From Pseudomonas rubra (lineage in GTDB: Bacteria; Pseudomonadota; Gammaproteobacteria; Pseudomonadales; Pseudomonadaceae), in NCBI RefSeq assembly GCF_028656935.1, contig NZ_JAMDGZ010000012.1, forward strand, positions 114,128 to 178,127: 64,000 nucleotides of DNA, read 5' to 3'. Below are positions 38,003 through 47,269 of the stretch, in pieces (position 1 is the first letter of the stretch; the number at the start of each line of letters is the position of its first letter). The position numbers and the translations under genes are program-made. The notes under the pieces were generated by a model. That model saw nothing but the letters and a program-made list of their open reading frames with translations, had not been told where the DNA came from and searched no databases.

Positions 38003-38389
38003 TTGAACAAAGACATGAAAATCCTCATCGTGGACGACTTCTCGACGATGCGGCGGATCATCAAGAACCTGTTGCGTGATCTGGGCTTTACCAACACCCA
38101 GGAAGCCGACGACGGCAACACCGCGCTGCCGATGCTCGAAAGCGGCCACTTCGATTTTCTGGTCACCGACTGGAACATGCCTGGCATGTCCGGCATCGAC
38201 CTGCTGCGCAAGGTGCGGGCCGATGAACGCCTCAAGCACCTGCCGGTGCTGATGGTGACCGCCGAAGCCAAGCGCGAGCAGATCATCGAAGCCGCCCAGG
38301 CCGGAGTCAACGGCTATGTGGTCAAGCCGTTCACTGCCCAGGTGCTGAAAGAAAAAATCGAAAAAATCTTCGAGCGCGTCAATAGCTGA
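38003..38389 (+). CDS. cheY: Chemotaxis response regulator CheY
   Basis: A 128-residue single receiver domain. TTG 38003 is chosen because GGAGG lies at ideal distance; the ATG at 38015 would start at MKILIVDD but is too far from it. Asp11-Asp12, phosphoacceptor Asp56 (LVTDWNMPG), Thr in VTAEAK and Lys in VVKPF are all present. CheY~P binds FliM and changes motor rotation. Confidence 0.97.
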   Translation: MNKDMKILIVDDFSTMRRIIKNLLRDLGFTNTQEADDGNTALPMLESGHFDFLVTDWNMPGMSGIDLLRKVRADERLKHLPVLMVTAEAKREQIIEAAQAGVNGYVVKPFTAQVLKEKIEKIFERVNS

Positions 38390-38408
38390 GGTACGCCACG
38401 GGGGCGCT

Positions 38409-39197
38409 ATGGAGCAAACACAATCATCCTTGGGCGAGTTCGAGTCAACACTCAAGAAACACGCCAAGGAACTGGTCGACAGCCTTGAAAAAGGCAAGTT
38501 CGGCGACGCGGTGCAACTGATCCATCAGCTGAACCAGACCCGTGACCTAGGCCTGTATCAGGAAGTCGGCAAACTTACCCGCGAGTTGCACAGTGCGATC
38601 GTCAGCTTCCAGATCGACCCGCACATGCCGCAGGCCGAGGAAGTGTCGCAGATTACCGACGCGACCGAACGCCTGTCCTACGTGGTCAAACTGACCGAGG
38701 GCGCGGCTAACCGCACCATGGACCTGGTCGAAGCCAGTACGCCGGTACTCAACGCGTTGAGCGACGAAGCCCGCGAGCTGAGCGTCGACTGGCAGCGCTT
38801 CATGCGCCGCGAAGTGGCGGCACCGGAGTTTCGTGAGCTGGCCAAGCGTGTCGACAGTTTTCTGACGCGCAGCGAGGAGGGCAACCGCAAGGTCGCCGGG
38901 CACCTCAATGACATTCTTCTGGCTCAGGACTACCAAGACCTGACCGGCCAGGTGATCAAGCGCGTCACGACGCTGGTCACCGAAGTAGAAAGCAATCTGC
39001 TCAAGCTCGTGCTGATGGCAAGCCAGGTCGACCGTTTTGCCGGTATCGAACATGACCACCAGCAGCTGCGCGCTGAAAAAGATCAAGAAAAACATCCGAC
39101 TCGGGGTGAAGGTCCGCAGATTCATGCCGATAAGCGTGAAGACGTTGTGTCCGGTCAGGACGATGTCGACGATCTGCTGTCCAGTCTGGGTTTTTAG
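38409..39197 (+). CDS. cheZ: CheY-P phosphatase CheZ
   Basis: A 262-residue helical protein. The catalytic block QDYQDLTGQVIKRV has Asp177 and Gln181, matching E. coli Asp143 and Gln147. The C-terminal peptide VDDLLSSLGF is the CheY-binding tail. It lies 19 bp after cheY. Confidence 0.97.
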   Translation: MEQTQSSLGEFESTLKKHAKELVDSLEKGKFGDAVQLIHQLNQTRDLGLYQEVGKLTRELHSAIVSFQIDPHMPQAEEVSQITDATERLSYVVKLTEGAANRTMDLVEASTPVLNALSDEARELSVDWQRFMRREVAAPEFRELAKRVDSFLTRSEEGNRKVAGHLNDILLAQDYQDLTGQVIKRVTTLVTEVESNLLKLVLMASQVDRFAGIEHDHQQLRAEKDQEKHPTRGEGPQIHADKREDVVSGQDDVDDLLSSLGF

Positions 39198-39209
39198 GGA
39201 GCACGTTTA

Positions 39210-41429
39210 ATGAGCTTCGGCGCCGATGAAGAAATCCTTCAGGATTTCCTGGTAGAAGCCGGCGAGATTCTTGAGCAACTGTCCGAGCAACTGGTCGAGC
39301 TGGAAAGCCGTCCGGATGATGCCGATTTGCTCAATGCGATCTTTCGCGGTTTTCACACTGTAAAAGGGGGCGCCGGCTTCCTCCAGCTCAACGAGCTGGT
39401 GGAGTGCTGCCATATCGCCGAAAACGTCTTCGACATCCTGCGCAAGGGTGCCCGGCGTGTTGATGCCGAACTGATGGACGTGGTCCTGGAAGCGCTGGAC
39501 ACGGTCAACAGCATGTTCGGCCAGGTGCGCGAACGTACCGACATCACCCCAGCCACCCCTGAGCTGCTGGCGGCGCTGTCGCGCCTGGCCGAGCCTGCCG
39601 CGCAGGACGAGGCACCTGCGCCTGAGCCAGAAGTGCTCGAAGCGCCTGCGGCCGAAGCCGACATCACCGACACCGAGTTCGAGCAGTTGCTCGACTCGCT
39701 CAGTGCGGTCAAGGCCGAGGCCGAAGCCCAAGTGGCCGAGCCCGCCGGTGATGAAATCTCCGATGCCGAGTTCGAGTCGCTGCTTGACCAGTTGCATGGC
39801 AAGGGTCAGTTCGCCGCCGATAACCTCGGCGCCAGCGCCGAGGCGCCGGTTGCGGTAGCTGCGCCGGGCGTTGCCAGCGGCGATATCACCGACGACGAGT
39901 TCGAGGCGCTGCTTGATCAGTTGCACGGCAAGGGTACCTTTGCCGTCGATGCACTGCCGGGCGCCGCTACCGCTGCCGGGGAAGACGCCGCGCCTGCTGT
40001 ACAGGGCGATCATATTTCCGAGCACGAGTTCGAAGCACTGCTCGACGAGTTGCATGGCAAGGGCAAGTTTGCTGCTGACGCCGTCGCCACTGCTGCGCCT
40101 GCTGCTGCCGCGCCGGTCAAGGCCAAGCCTGCGCCTGCGCCAGCACCCGTGGCCAAAGCCGCCGTACCTGCTGCTGCGCCAGCAGTGGCCGCCAAGCCCG
40201 CCGCGCCAGCCCCGGCGCGTCAGCCTGCGGCGGCTGCAGAAAAACACCCGACCAACGAAACTGAAACCACCGTACGGGTCGATACCGCGCGGCTCGATGA
40301 GATCATGAACATGGTCGGCGAGCTGGTGCTGGTGCGTAACCGCCTGGTGCGTCTGGGCCTGAACAGCGGCGATGAGGCCATGTCCAAGGCCGTGTCGAAC
40401 CTCGATGTGGTTACTGCCGACCTGCAGACCGCGGTCATGAAGACCCGCATGCAGCCGATCAAGAAGGTCTTCGGGCGCTTCCCGCGCCTGGTTCGCGACC
40501 TGGCCCGGCAGTTGAAGAAAGAGATCAACCTGGAGCTGGTCGGGGAAGAAACCGACCTCGACAAGAACCTCGTCGAGGCCCTGGCCGACCCGTTGGTGCA
40601 CTTGGTGCGCAACGCCGTCGACCATGGCGTCGAAACCCCGGAAGAGCGCGAAGCCTCGGGCAAGTCCCGCGGCGGCAAGGTAGTGCTCTCGGCCGAACAG
40701 GAAGGCGATCACATCCTGCTGTCGATCTCCGACGACGGCAAGGGCATGGATGCTGACGTGCTGCGCGCCATCGCGGTCAAGCGCGGGGTGATGGACAAGG
40801 ATGCTGCCGACCGCCTGAGCGAGACCGAGTGCTACAACCTGATCTTCGCCCCGGGCTTCTCGACCAAGACCGAGATTTCCGACGTGTCCGGGCGTGGCGT
40901 GGGCATGGACGTGGTGAAAACCAAGATTTCCCAGCTCAACGGCTCGATCAACATCTACTCGACCAAGGGCCTGGGTTCGAAGATCGTCATCAAGGTGCCT
41001 TTGACCCTGGCGATCATGCCGACGCTGATGGTCATGCTTGGCAACCAGGCGTTCGCTTTCCCGCTGGTCAACGTCAACGAGATCTTCCACCTCGACCTGT
41101 CGCGCACCAACGTGGTCGACGGCCAGGAAGTGGTGATCGTGCGTGACAAAGCCTTGCCGCTGTTCTACCTCAAGCGCTGGCTGGTCAGTTCTGCCGCTCA
41201 TGAAGAGCAGCGCGAGGGCCACGTGGTGATCCTTTCGGTGGGTACCCAGCGTATCGGCTTCGTCGTCGATCAGTTGGTGGGCCAGGAAGAAGTGGTCATC
41301 AAGCCGCTGGGCAAGATGCTCCAGGGCACCCCGGGCATGTCGGGCGCCACCATTACCGGTGACGGGCGCATTGCGCTGATCCTCGACGTACCGAGCATGC
41401 TCAAGCGTTACGCCGCCCGGCGTATTTGA
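39210..41429 (+). CDS. cheA: Chemotaxis histidine kinase CheA
   Basis: A 739-residue kinase. P1 Hpt domain at 1-105 with His49 in FRGFHTVKGGAGF. A long Ala/Pro-rich linker (about 130-350) holds four short repeats in place of an obvious P2 domain. Dimerisation P3 (about 355-415), HATPase P4 with HLVRNAVDHGVE (from 464) and CheW-like P5 (about 600-735) follow. It phosphorylates CheY and CheB on signals from chemoreceptors. The linker lies where Vibrio CheA carries the LID region that binds ParP. Confidence 0.97.
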   Translation: MSFGADEEILQDFLVEAGEILEQLSEQLVELESRPDDADLLNAIFRGFHTVKGGAGFLQLNELVECCHIAENVFDILRKGARRVDAELMDVVLEALDTVNSMFGQVRERTDITPATPELLAALSRLAEPAAQDEAPAPEPEVLEAPAAEADITDTEFEQLLDSLSAVKAEAEAQVAEPAGDEISDAEFESLLDQLHGKGQFAADNLGASAEAPVAVAAPGVASGDITDDEFEALLDQLHGKGTFAVDALPGAATAAGEDAAPAVQGDHISEHEFEALLDELHGKGKFAADAVATAAPAAAAPVKAKPAPAPAPVAKAAVPAAAPAVAAKPAAPAPARQPAAAAEKHPTNETETTVRVDTARLDEIMNMVGELVLVRNRLVRLGLNSGDEAMSKAVSNLDVVTADLQTAVMKTRMQPIKKVFGRFPRLVRDLARQLKKEINLELVGEETDLDKNLVEALADPLVHLVRNAVDHGVETPEEREASGKSRGGKVVLSAEQEGDHILLSISDDGKGMDADVLRAIAVKRGVMDKDAADRLSETECYNLIFAPGFSTKTEISDVSGRGVGMDVVKTKISQLNGSINIYSTKGLGSKIVIKVPLTLAIMPTLMVMLGNQAFAFPLVNVNEIFHLDLSRTNVVDGQEVVIVRDKALPLFYLKRWLVSSAAHEEQREGHVVILSVGTQRIGFVVDQLVGQEEVVIKPLGKMLQGTPGMSGATITGDGRIALILDVPSMLKRYAARRI
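39660..40070 (+). repeat. Four degenerate protein repeats in the CheA linker
   Basis: Residues 151-164, 181-201, 225-244 and 267-287 share the pattern D-I-[ST]-x-x-E-F-E-x-L-L-D-x-L, and the last three continue HGKG-x-F. Spacers are Ala/Pro-rich. This is a coding repeat, not a mobile element. Confidence 0.9.
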
Positions 41430-41474
41430 TTCTGGTGGCGCGGCGTATCAGCCGCGCCCCCTAATGGAGTGTTT

Positions 41475-42599
41475 ATGGCAGTCAAGGTCCTGGTGGTGGA
41501 TGATTCCGGTTTCTTCCGCCGCCGCGTCTCGGAAATTCTTTCAGCGGACCCGACTATCCAGGTCGTGGGTACCGCGACCAACGGCAAGGAAGCGATCGAC
41601 CAGGCGCTGTCGCTCAAGCCCGATGTCATCACCATGGACTACGAAATGCCCATGATGGATGGCATCACTGCTGTGCGTCACATCATGCAGCGTTGCCCGA
41701 CCCCGGTGTTGATGTTCTCGTCGCTGACCCACGAAGGCGCCCGGGTTACCCTCGACGCCCTGGATGCCGGTGCGGTGGACTACCTACCGAAGAACTTCGA
41801 AGACATCTCGCGCAACCCCGAGAAGGTCAAGCAGTTGCTGTGTGAAAAGGTTCATACCATTTCGCGCAGCAACCGTCGCTTCAGTGCTTACTCAAGCCCG
41901 GCGCCAGCCCCAGCTCCGCAGCCGAGCGCCCAGCCAGCGGTCAGCAGCTTGGGTAGTTCGCCTGCGCCACGCGCTGCGGCGCCAGTGCGTGCAACGGCAA
42001 CGCCTGCGTCCAGCACTTCGCCTGCACCCAAGCGCAAGCCGTACAAGCTCGTGGCTATTGGCACCTCTACCGGCGGCCCGGTTGCCTTGCAGCGGGTTCT
42101 GACCCAGTTGCCGGCCAATTTCCCGGCGCCGATCGTACTGATCCAGCACATGCCGGCGGCGTTTACCAAGGCCTTTGCCGAGCGCCTCGACAAGCTGTGC
42201 AAGATCAGCGTCAAGGAAGCCGAGGATGGCGACATGCTGCGCCCGGGCCTGGCCTTGCTGGCCCCTGGCGGCAAGCAGATGATGGTCGACGGCCGTGGCA
42301 CGGTGAAAATCCTCCCGGGGGATGAGCGCCTGAACTACAAGCCGTGCGTGGACATCACCTTTGGTTCTGCAGCCAAATCCTATGGCGACAAGGTGCTCTC
42401 GGTGGTGCTTACCGGCATGGGCGCCGATGGTCGTGAAGGCGCGCGCCTGCTCAAGCAGGGCGGCAGTACGGTGTGGGCCCAGGATGAAGCCAGCTGCGTG
42501 ATCTATGGCATGCCCATGGCGATCGTCAAGGCCAACCTGGCAGACGCCGTGTATGGCCTGGACGAGATTGGCAAACACTTGGTCGAGGCCTGCGTCTGA
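41475..42599 (+). CDS. cheB: Chemotaxis methylesterase CheB
   Basis: A 374-residue protein. ATG 41475 sits 5 bases after GGAG; GTG 41469 overlaps that site. The receiver domain has Asp55 ([11 protein letters not shown]). A Pro/Ala/Ser-rich linker (about 138-185) leads to the methylesterase domain with the triad blocks GTSTGGP (Ser), IQHMP (His) and [12 protein letters not shown] (Asp). It removes methyl groups from chemoreceptors. Stop overlaps motC. Confidence 0.97.
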   Translation: MAVKVLVVDDSGFFRRRVSEILSADPTIQVVGTATNGKEAIDQALSLKPDVITMDYEMPMMDGITAVRHIMQRCPTPVLMFSSLTHEGARVTLDALDAGAVDYLPKNFEDISRNPEKVKQLLCEKVHTISRSNRRFSAYSSPAPAPAPQPSAQPAVSSLGSSPAPRAAAPVRATATPASSTSPAPKRKPYKLVAIGTSTGGPVALQRVLTQLPANFPAPIVLIQHMPAAFTKAFAERLDKLCKISVKEAEDGDMLRPGLALLAPGGKQMMVDGRGTVKILPGDERLNYKPCVDITFGSAAKSYGDKVLSVVLTGMGADGREGARLLKQGGSTVWAQDEASCVIYGMPMAIVKANLADAVYGLDEIGKHLVEACV

Positions 42600-43339
42600 T
42601 GGATGTTCTGAGCCTTATCGGGATCATCCTGGCCTTCGTTGCCATCGTTGGTGGCAACTACCTCGAAGGCGGGCACCTGTCGGCGCTGCTCAACGGCCCG
42701 GCAGCGTTGATCGTGCTTGGTGGCACCCTGGCGGCGGCACTGCTGCAGTCGCCGATGAGCTCTTTCAAGCGTGCGCTGATTATCGTGCGCTGGATTATCT
42801 TCCCGCCACGGATCGACCTTGCCGGCGGCATCGACCGGGTGGTGAACTGGTCGCTGACCGCGCGCAAGGAAGGCCTGCTGGGCCTGGAAGGCGTGGCCGA
42901 TGCCGAGCCGGACCCTTACGCGCGCAAAGGTTTGCAGTTGCTGGTCGACGGTGCTGAGCCCGAGGCTATCCGCAGCATCCTTGAAGTGGATTTCTACACC
43001 CAGGAAAGCCGCGATGTGCAGGCGGCCAAAGTGTTCGAGAGCATGGGCGGCTACGCGCCGACCATCGGTATCATCGGTGCGGTGATGGGTCTGATCCATG
43101 TCATGGGCAACCTGGCCGATCCGTCGCAGTTGGGGAATGGCATTGCCGTGGCCTTTGTCGCCACCATCTATGGTGTGGCCAGTGCCAACCTGATCCTGCT
43201 GCCGGTCGCCAACAAGCTCAAGGCTCTGGCCTTGCGCCAGTCGCGCTACCGGGAAATGCTTCTGGAAGGGTTGCTGTCGATCGCCGAAGGCGAAAACCCG
43301 CGCTCGATCGAGCTGAAGCTTCAGGGCTTCATGGAGTAA
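42599..43339 (+). CDS. motC: Flagellar stator protein MotC (MotA family)
   Basis: A 246-residue MotA-type protein with four transmembrane segments, the first at the N-terminus (LSLIGIILAFVAIVGGNYL). The block YAPTIGIIGAVMGLIHVM is typical. With MotD it forms one of the two Pseudomonas stators. The start is coupled to cheB by a one-base overlap. Confidence 0.96.
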   Translation: MDVLSLIGIILAFVAIVGGNYLEGGHLSALLNGPAALIVLGGTLAAALLQSPMSSFKRALIIVRWIIFPPRIDLAGGIDRVVNWSLTARKEGLLGLEGVADAEPDPYARKGLQLLVDGAEPEAIRSILEVDFYTQESRDVQAAKVFESMGGYAPTIGIIGAVMGLIHVMGNLADPSQLGNGIAVAFVATIYGVASANLILLPVANKLKALALRQSRYREMLLEGLLSIAEGENPRSIELKLQGFME

Positions 43340-43342
43340 CAC

Positions 43343-44230
43343 ATGGCGCGTCGTCGACAACCTGAAGAACATGAAAACCACGAACGCTGGCTGGTGTCCT
43401 ACGCCGACTTCATCACCTTGCTGTTCGCCTTCTTCGTGGTCATGTATTCGATCTCCTCGATCAACGAGGGCAAGTACAAGATCATTTCCCAGGCCCTGAT
43501 CGGCGTGTTCAACGACCCTGAGCGTAGCCTGAAGCCGATCCCCATCGGCGACGAGCGCCCGCTCAGCGTCAAGCCGGCCGAGCCATTGATCAAGGACAGC
43601 GAACAGGTTGATGCGGGCCTGGCGCAAACCACCAGCGACCCGTTGAAGACCATCACCGATGACGTTCGCGACGCCTTCGGCGACTTGATCAAGTCCGATC
43701 AGATGACCGTGCGCGGCAACGAACTGTGGGTCGAAATCGAGCTCAATTCCTCGCTACTGTTCGGCAGTGGCGATGCCATGCCCAGTGATGTCGCGTTCAA
43801 CATCATCGAGAAGGTGGCGAAGATCCTCAAGCCGTTCGCCAACCCGGTGCACGTCGAAGGTTTTACCGACGACCTGCCGATTCGTACCGCGCAGTATCCG
43901 ACCAACTGGGAACTGTCTTCGGCGCGAGCGGCAAGTATCGTCCGCCTGCTGGCCATGGAAGGGGTGAACCCGTCGCGCATGGCGTCGGTCGGCTACGGCG
44001 AGTTCCAGCCGATTGCCGGCAATGACACGGCCGAAGGCCGCGCACGTAACCGGCGGGTGGTGCTGGTGATTTCGCGCAACCTTGAAGTACGTCGCAGCCT
44101 GACCGGTTCCGGTAGCGCCAATGCCACGCCGGATGCGGCGATGAAGCGGGCTGGCACACAAACTGCACCTGCTGCGGTAGCACCGACGGTGGGCGACAAT
44201 CGCGTCAATTCCCCGTCACCGACCCTTTAA
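43343..44230 (+). CDS. motD: Flagellar stator protein MotD (MotB family)
   Basis: A 295-residue single-pass protein. WLVSYADFITLLFAFFVVMY (near 19-38) holds the proton-carrying Asp in the transmembrane helix. The OmpA-like peptidoglycan-binding domain (about 130-250) has VEGFTDDLPI and ARNRRVVLVI. The tail is low in complexity. Confidence 0.96.
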   Translation: MARRRQPEEHENHERWLVSYADFITLLFAFFVVMYSISSINEGKYKIISQALIGVFNDPERSLKPIPIGDERPLSVKPAEPLIKDSEQVDAGLAQTTSDPLKTITDDVRDAFGDLIKSDQMTVRGNELWVEIELNSSLLFGSGDAMPSDVAFNIIEKVAKILKPFANPVHVEGFTDDLPIRTAQYPTNWELSSARAASIVRLLAMEGVNPSRMASVGYGEFQPIAGNDTAEGRARNRRVVLVISRNLEVRRSLTGSGSANATPDAAMKRAGTQTAPAAVAPTVGDNRVNSPSPTL

Positions 44231-44275
44231 CCGATCCCGGCTGGGCAGGCTGCCGTACCGGGAGGAAGCAACGCA

Positions 44276-45064
44276 ATGAGAGTCTGGGCAGTAGCCAATC
44301 AAAAAGGTGGAGTCGGCAAGACCACCACGTCCATCGCCCTGGCCGGCCTGCTGGCCGAGGCGGGCAAGCGCGTGGTGGTTGTCGACCTTGACCCGCACGG
44401 GTCGATGACCAGCTATTTCGGGCACAACCCCGATGCGCTGGAGCACAGCTGCTACGACCTGTTCCTGCACAAGGGTACGGTGCCTGAAGGCTTGCCTGGG
44501 CAATTGCTGCAGCCGACCAGTGACGACAATATCTCGTTGCTGCCGTCGAGCACCGCGCTGGCTGTGCTCGAGCGCCAGTCGCCAGGCCAGAGTGGCCTGG
44601 GCCTGGTGATCGCCAAGTCTCTGGCGCAACTGTGGCAGGACTTCGACTACGCGATCATCGACAGCCCGCCGTTGCTTGGCGTGCTGATGGTCAATGCCCT
44701 GGCGGCCAGTCAGCAACTGGTGATCCCGGTGCAGACCGAGTACCTGGCGGTCAAGGGCCTGGAACGCATGGTCAGCACCCTGGCAATGGTCAACCGTTCG
44801 CGCAAGCAGGCCTTGCCTTATCACATCGTGCCGACCTTGTTCGACCGCCGCACCCAGGCTTCGATGGGCACCTTGCGCGTACTGCGCGACGCCTATCCCG
44901 AACATATCTGGCAAGGCTACATTCCGGTCGACACGCGCCTGCGCGATGCCAGCCGGGCCGGGCTGACCCCTTCACAGTTCGACGGCAAAAGCCGCGGCGT
45001 GGTGGCCTATCGGGCCTTGCTCAAGCACCTGCTGACGCAGAACCTTGCCGTGCAGGTGGCCTGA
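44276..45064 (+). CDS. parC: ParA-like ATPase ParC, polar chemosensory array partitioning
   Basis: A 262-residue ParA-family ATPase with the deviant Walker A NQKGGVGKTTT and the switch VVDLDPHGSMTSYF. It lies between motD and the parP gene, as in the Vibrio and Pseudomonas chemotaxis clusters where ParC places the CheA array at the cell pole. Stop overlaps parP start. Confidence 0.92.
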   Translation: MRVWAVANQKGGVGKTTTSIALAGLLAEAGKRVVVVDLDPHGSMTSYFGHNPDALEHSCYDLFLHKGTVPEGLPGQLLQPTSDDNISLLPSSTALAVLERQSPGQSGLGLVIAKSLAQLWQDFDYAIIDSPPLLGVLMVNALAASQQLVIPVQTEYLAVKGLERMVSTLAMVNRSRKQALPYHIVPTLFDRRTQASMGTLRVLRDAYPEHIWQGYIPVDTRLRDASRAGLTPSQFDGKSRGVVAYRALLKHLLTQNLAVQVA

Positions 45065-45933
45065 TGAATCGCCCTCAACAGCTGGCCAGCCGGCCGCAAC
45101 TGGCCCTGCAGAACTACCTCGATGGTTTGCTCCAGGAGGCGACTGAAGAGCCCGACGAAGTGCTCGTCGAAGCGCCGACGGTATCGGTCGAGCAGGACGA
45201 GTTTCAGGCGGCGGTACGCGAAGAACAGGCGCGTGATGCCCAGGTTGCCGCTCAGGCGGTGATCAAGGCTGAACCGCTACCCTTTGCCGAGCCAGTGCGA
45301 CCGGTGCTGGCGCTGACCTTGCCGCCGGTGGTCGAGCCTGTGATCGAGGCGCCGGAGCCGGTTTTGGAGCCGGTGCACAGCGTGCCTGTCGAGCCATTGG
45401 TGCAAGTGCACTTGCCGCCGGCACCCAACCAGCCGGTACCACCGGCCACCGTCGACGGTCGCCCGGCCTGGGCTGCCGAGCCATTCGAATGCCTGCTGTT
45501 CGACGTTGCCGGCCTGACCTTGGCCGTGCCGTTGGTATGCCTGGGTTCGATCTACCCGCTGGCGGGCCACGAGCTGACGCCATTGTTCGGCCAGCCTGAC
45601 TGGTTTTTGGGCATCCTGCCAAGCCAGAGCGGCAACCTCAAGGTACTGGACACTGCCCGCTGGGTGATGCCCGACCGTTACCGGGACGATTTTCGCCAGG
45701 GCCTGCAGTACGTGATTTCGGTTCAGGGCTATGAATGGGGCCTAGCGGTGCATCAGGTCAGCCGCTCGCTGCGCCTGGACCCCAATGAGATCAAGTGGCG
45801 CAGCCAGCGCGGCCAGCGGCCATGGCTGGCCGGCACCGTTATCGAACACATGTGCGCATTGCTCGATGTCGCTGAACTGGCCGAGTTGATCGCCAGCGGT
45901 GCAGTCAAGCAACTGCACGACACCCATAAATAA
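45064..45933 (+). CDS. parP: CheW-domain protein ParP
   Basis: A 289-residue protein. ATG 45064 overlaps the parC stop (TGATG). A conserved N-terminal piece (QLALQNYLDGLLQEA) is followed by a Pro/Val/Glu-rich linker (about 25-135) and a C-terminal CheW-like (AIF) domain (about 140-280). ParP links ParC to CheA and chemoreceptors and stops CheA leaving the array. Confidence 0.9.
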   Translation: MNRPQQLASRPQLALQNYLDGLLQEATEEPDEVLVEAPTVSVEQDEFQAAVREEQARDAQVAAQAVIKAEPLPFAEPVRPVLALTLPPVVEPVIEAPEPVLEPVHSVPVEPLVQVHLPPAPNQPVPPATVDGRPAWAAEPFECLLFDVAGLTLAVPLVCLGSIYPLAGHELTPLFGQPDWFLGILPSQSGNLKVLDTARWVMPDRYRDDFRQGLQYVISVQGYEWGLAVHQVSRSLRLDPNEIKWRSQRGQRPWLAGTVIEHMCALLDVAELAELIASGAVKQLHDTHK

Positions 45934-45997
45934 TCGGCCGCATCTGCCGCGACCGTACTGAGCACACCGCCGATGGCGGATTTTGAGGGATAGGGGA

Positions 45998-46477
45998 ATG
46001 AAAAAATCGTCTGCACAAGGTTCCGAAGATCCGATCCTGCAGTGGGTGACCTTCAAGCTGGACAACGAGTCCTACGGCATCAACGTGATGCAAGTGCAGG
46101 AAGTCCTGCGCTACACCGAGATCGCACCGGTCCCGGGTGCCCCCAGCTACGTACTGGGCATCATCAACCTGCGCGGTAACGTGGTCACCGTAATCGATAC
46201 CCGCCAGCGCTTCGGCCTGCTGTCGAGCGAGATCACCGACAACACCCGTATCGTCATCATCGAGGCCGACAAGCAGGTCGTCGGCATCCTGGTCGACAGC
46301 GTCGCCGAAGTGGTTTATCTGCGTCAGTCGGAAATCGAGACCGCGCCGAATGTCGGCAACGAGGAATCGGCCAAGTTCATTCAGGGCGTGTGCAACAAGA
46401 ACAACGAACTGCTGATCCTGGTCGAACTGGACAAGATGATGACCGAGGAAGAGTGGTCCGAGCTGGAGAACATCTGA
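45998..46477 (+). CDS. cheW: Chemotaxis coupling protein CheW
   Basis: A 159-residue adaptor. ATG 45998 follows GAGGGATAGGGG. The typical blocks WVTFKLDNESYGINVMQVQEV and VLGIINLRGNVVTVID appear in order. It couples chemoreceptors to CheA. Confidence 0.97.
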   Translation: MKKSSAQGSEDPILQWVTFKLDNESYGINVMQVQEVLRYTEIAPVPGAPSYVLGIINLRGNVVTVIDTRQRFGLLSSEITDNTRIVIIEADKQVVGILVDSVAEVVYLRQSEIETAPNVGNEESAKFIQGVCNKNNELLILVELDKMMTEEEWSELENI

Positions 46478-46478
46478 G

Positions 46479-46871
46479 TTGATCCTCGAGGTTGCAGTCA
46501 TATTTCTGGCGCTGCTGTGGGCGGTCAGCCTGTGGTTCTTCCTGAACTACAGCAAGCGCCAGCGAGAGCTGGCCGCGCAACAGGCCCAGGGCGATGCGCT
46601 GCGTGATCAGCGCATCAAGGATTTGGGCAAGCGCCTGGACGACTACCAGAACGGCAGCGTGCGCATGGGCGAAGCCTTGCACGAGCTGCGCGCGGTGGTT
46701 GCGCCCTTGCCGGACAAGCTCCTGCAACTGGAGCAGCGTGACCCCAACAGCCTGTCGTTCGCGCAAGCGGCGCGGCTGGTGGGCATGGGTGCCAGTGTCG
46801 ATGAGCTGACTCAGTCCTGTGGTTTGACCCAGGCCGAGGCGGAGTTGATGAGCAAGTTGCACCGTAGCTGA
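46479..46871 (+). CDS. DUF2802 protein of unknown function
   Basis: A 130-residue protein starting at TTG two bases after the cheW stop. One N-terminal transmembrane helix (about 2-22), a charged coiled region, then a helix-turn-helix-like C-terminus (FAQAARLVGMGASVDELTQSC). It occupies the place after cheW seen in other Pseudomonas. Function unknown; linkage suggests a motility or chemotaxis accessory role. Confidence 0.8.
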   Translation: MILEVAVIFLALLWAVSLWFFLNYSKRQRELAAQQAQGDALRDQRIKDLGKRLDDYQNGSVRMGEALHELRAVVAPLPDKLLQLEQRDPNSLSFAQAARLVGMGASVDELTQSCGLTQAEAELMSKLHRS

Positions 46872-46876
46872 CATCG

Positions 46877-46931
46877 ATCGCGGGGCAAGCCCGCTCCTAC
46901 TGGCGTTGTAGGAGCGGGCTTGCCCCGCGAT
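46877..46931. repeat. REP palindrome with perfect 24-bp arms
   Basis: ATCGCGGGGCAAGCCCGCTC plus TAC-type ends and the exact reverse complement, separated by 7 bases. It lies between two convergent genes and may serve as a bidirectional transcript end. Confidence 0.92.
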
Positions 46932-46936
46932 GCTTT

Positions 46937-47269
46937 TCAGGCACCGGGCAATCTCAGGTCGGTGGGCGTGATGTCGCGTTCCTGTGGCCCCTTATCGTCA
47001 AACCCTACCGGCACCTTGCCCTTGAGCTGCCAGGCAAAGGCAATGATTTCGGCGATGGTCAGGTACAGGGCCTCAGGGATCTGGTCGCCCAGCTCCATAC
47101 GCGCCAGCAGGCGCACCAGTTCGGCGTTCTCGTAGATCGGTACTTCGTGCTCGCGGGCGATCTTCAGGATGGCCTCGGCCAGCTCGTCATCGCCCTTGGC
47201 ACTGAGGGTAGGTGCCTGTTGGCCATCATAGGTCAGGGCAATGGCCTGGCGTGGGTTCTTGTCGATCAT
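46937..47269 (-). CDS. FlhB C-terminal domain-like protein (FhlB/EscU-type)
   Basis: A 110-residue protein resembling only the cytoplasmic domain of FlhB: PRQAIALTYDG, followed by LAEAILKIAREHEVPIYENAELVRLL and a YLTIAEIIAFAWQL end. The NPTH autocleavage motif is replaced by NPRQ, so it should not cleave. It starts inside the stop of the FliK-like gene (ATGA), so both are on one transcript. It may act as a ready-made FlhB-CC fragment. Function not shown. Confidence 0.85.
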   Translation of the reverse strand: MIDKNPRQAIALTYDGQQAPTLSAKGDDELAEAILKIAREHEVPIYENAELVRLLARMELGDQIPEALYLTIAEIIAFAWQLKGKVPVGFDDKGPQERDITPTDLRLPGA

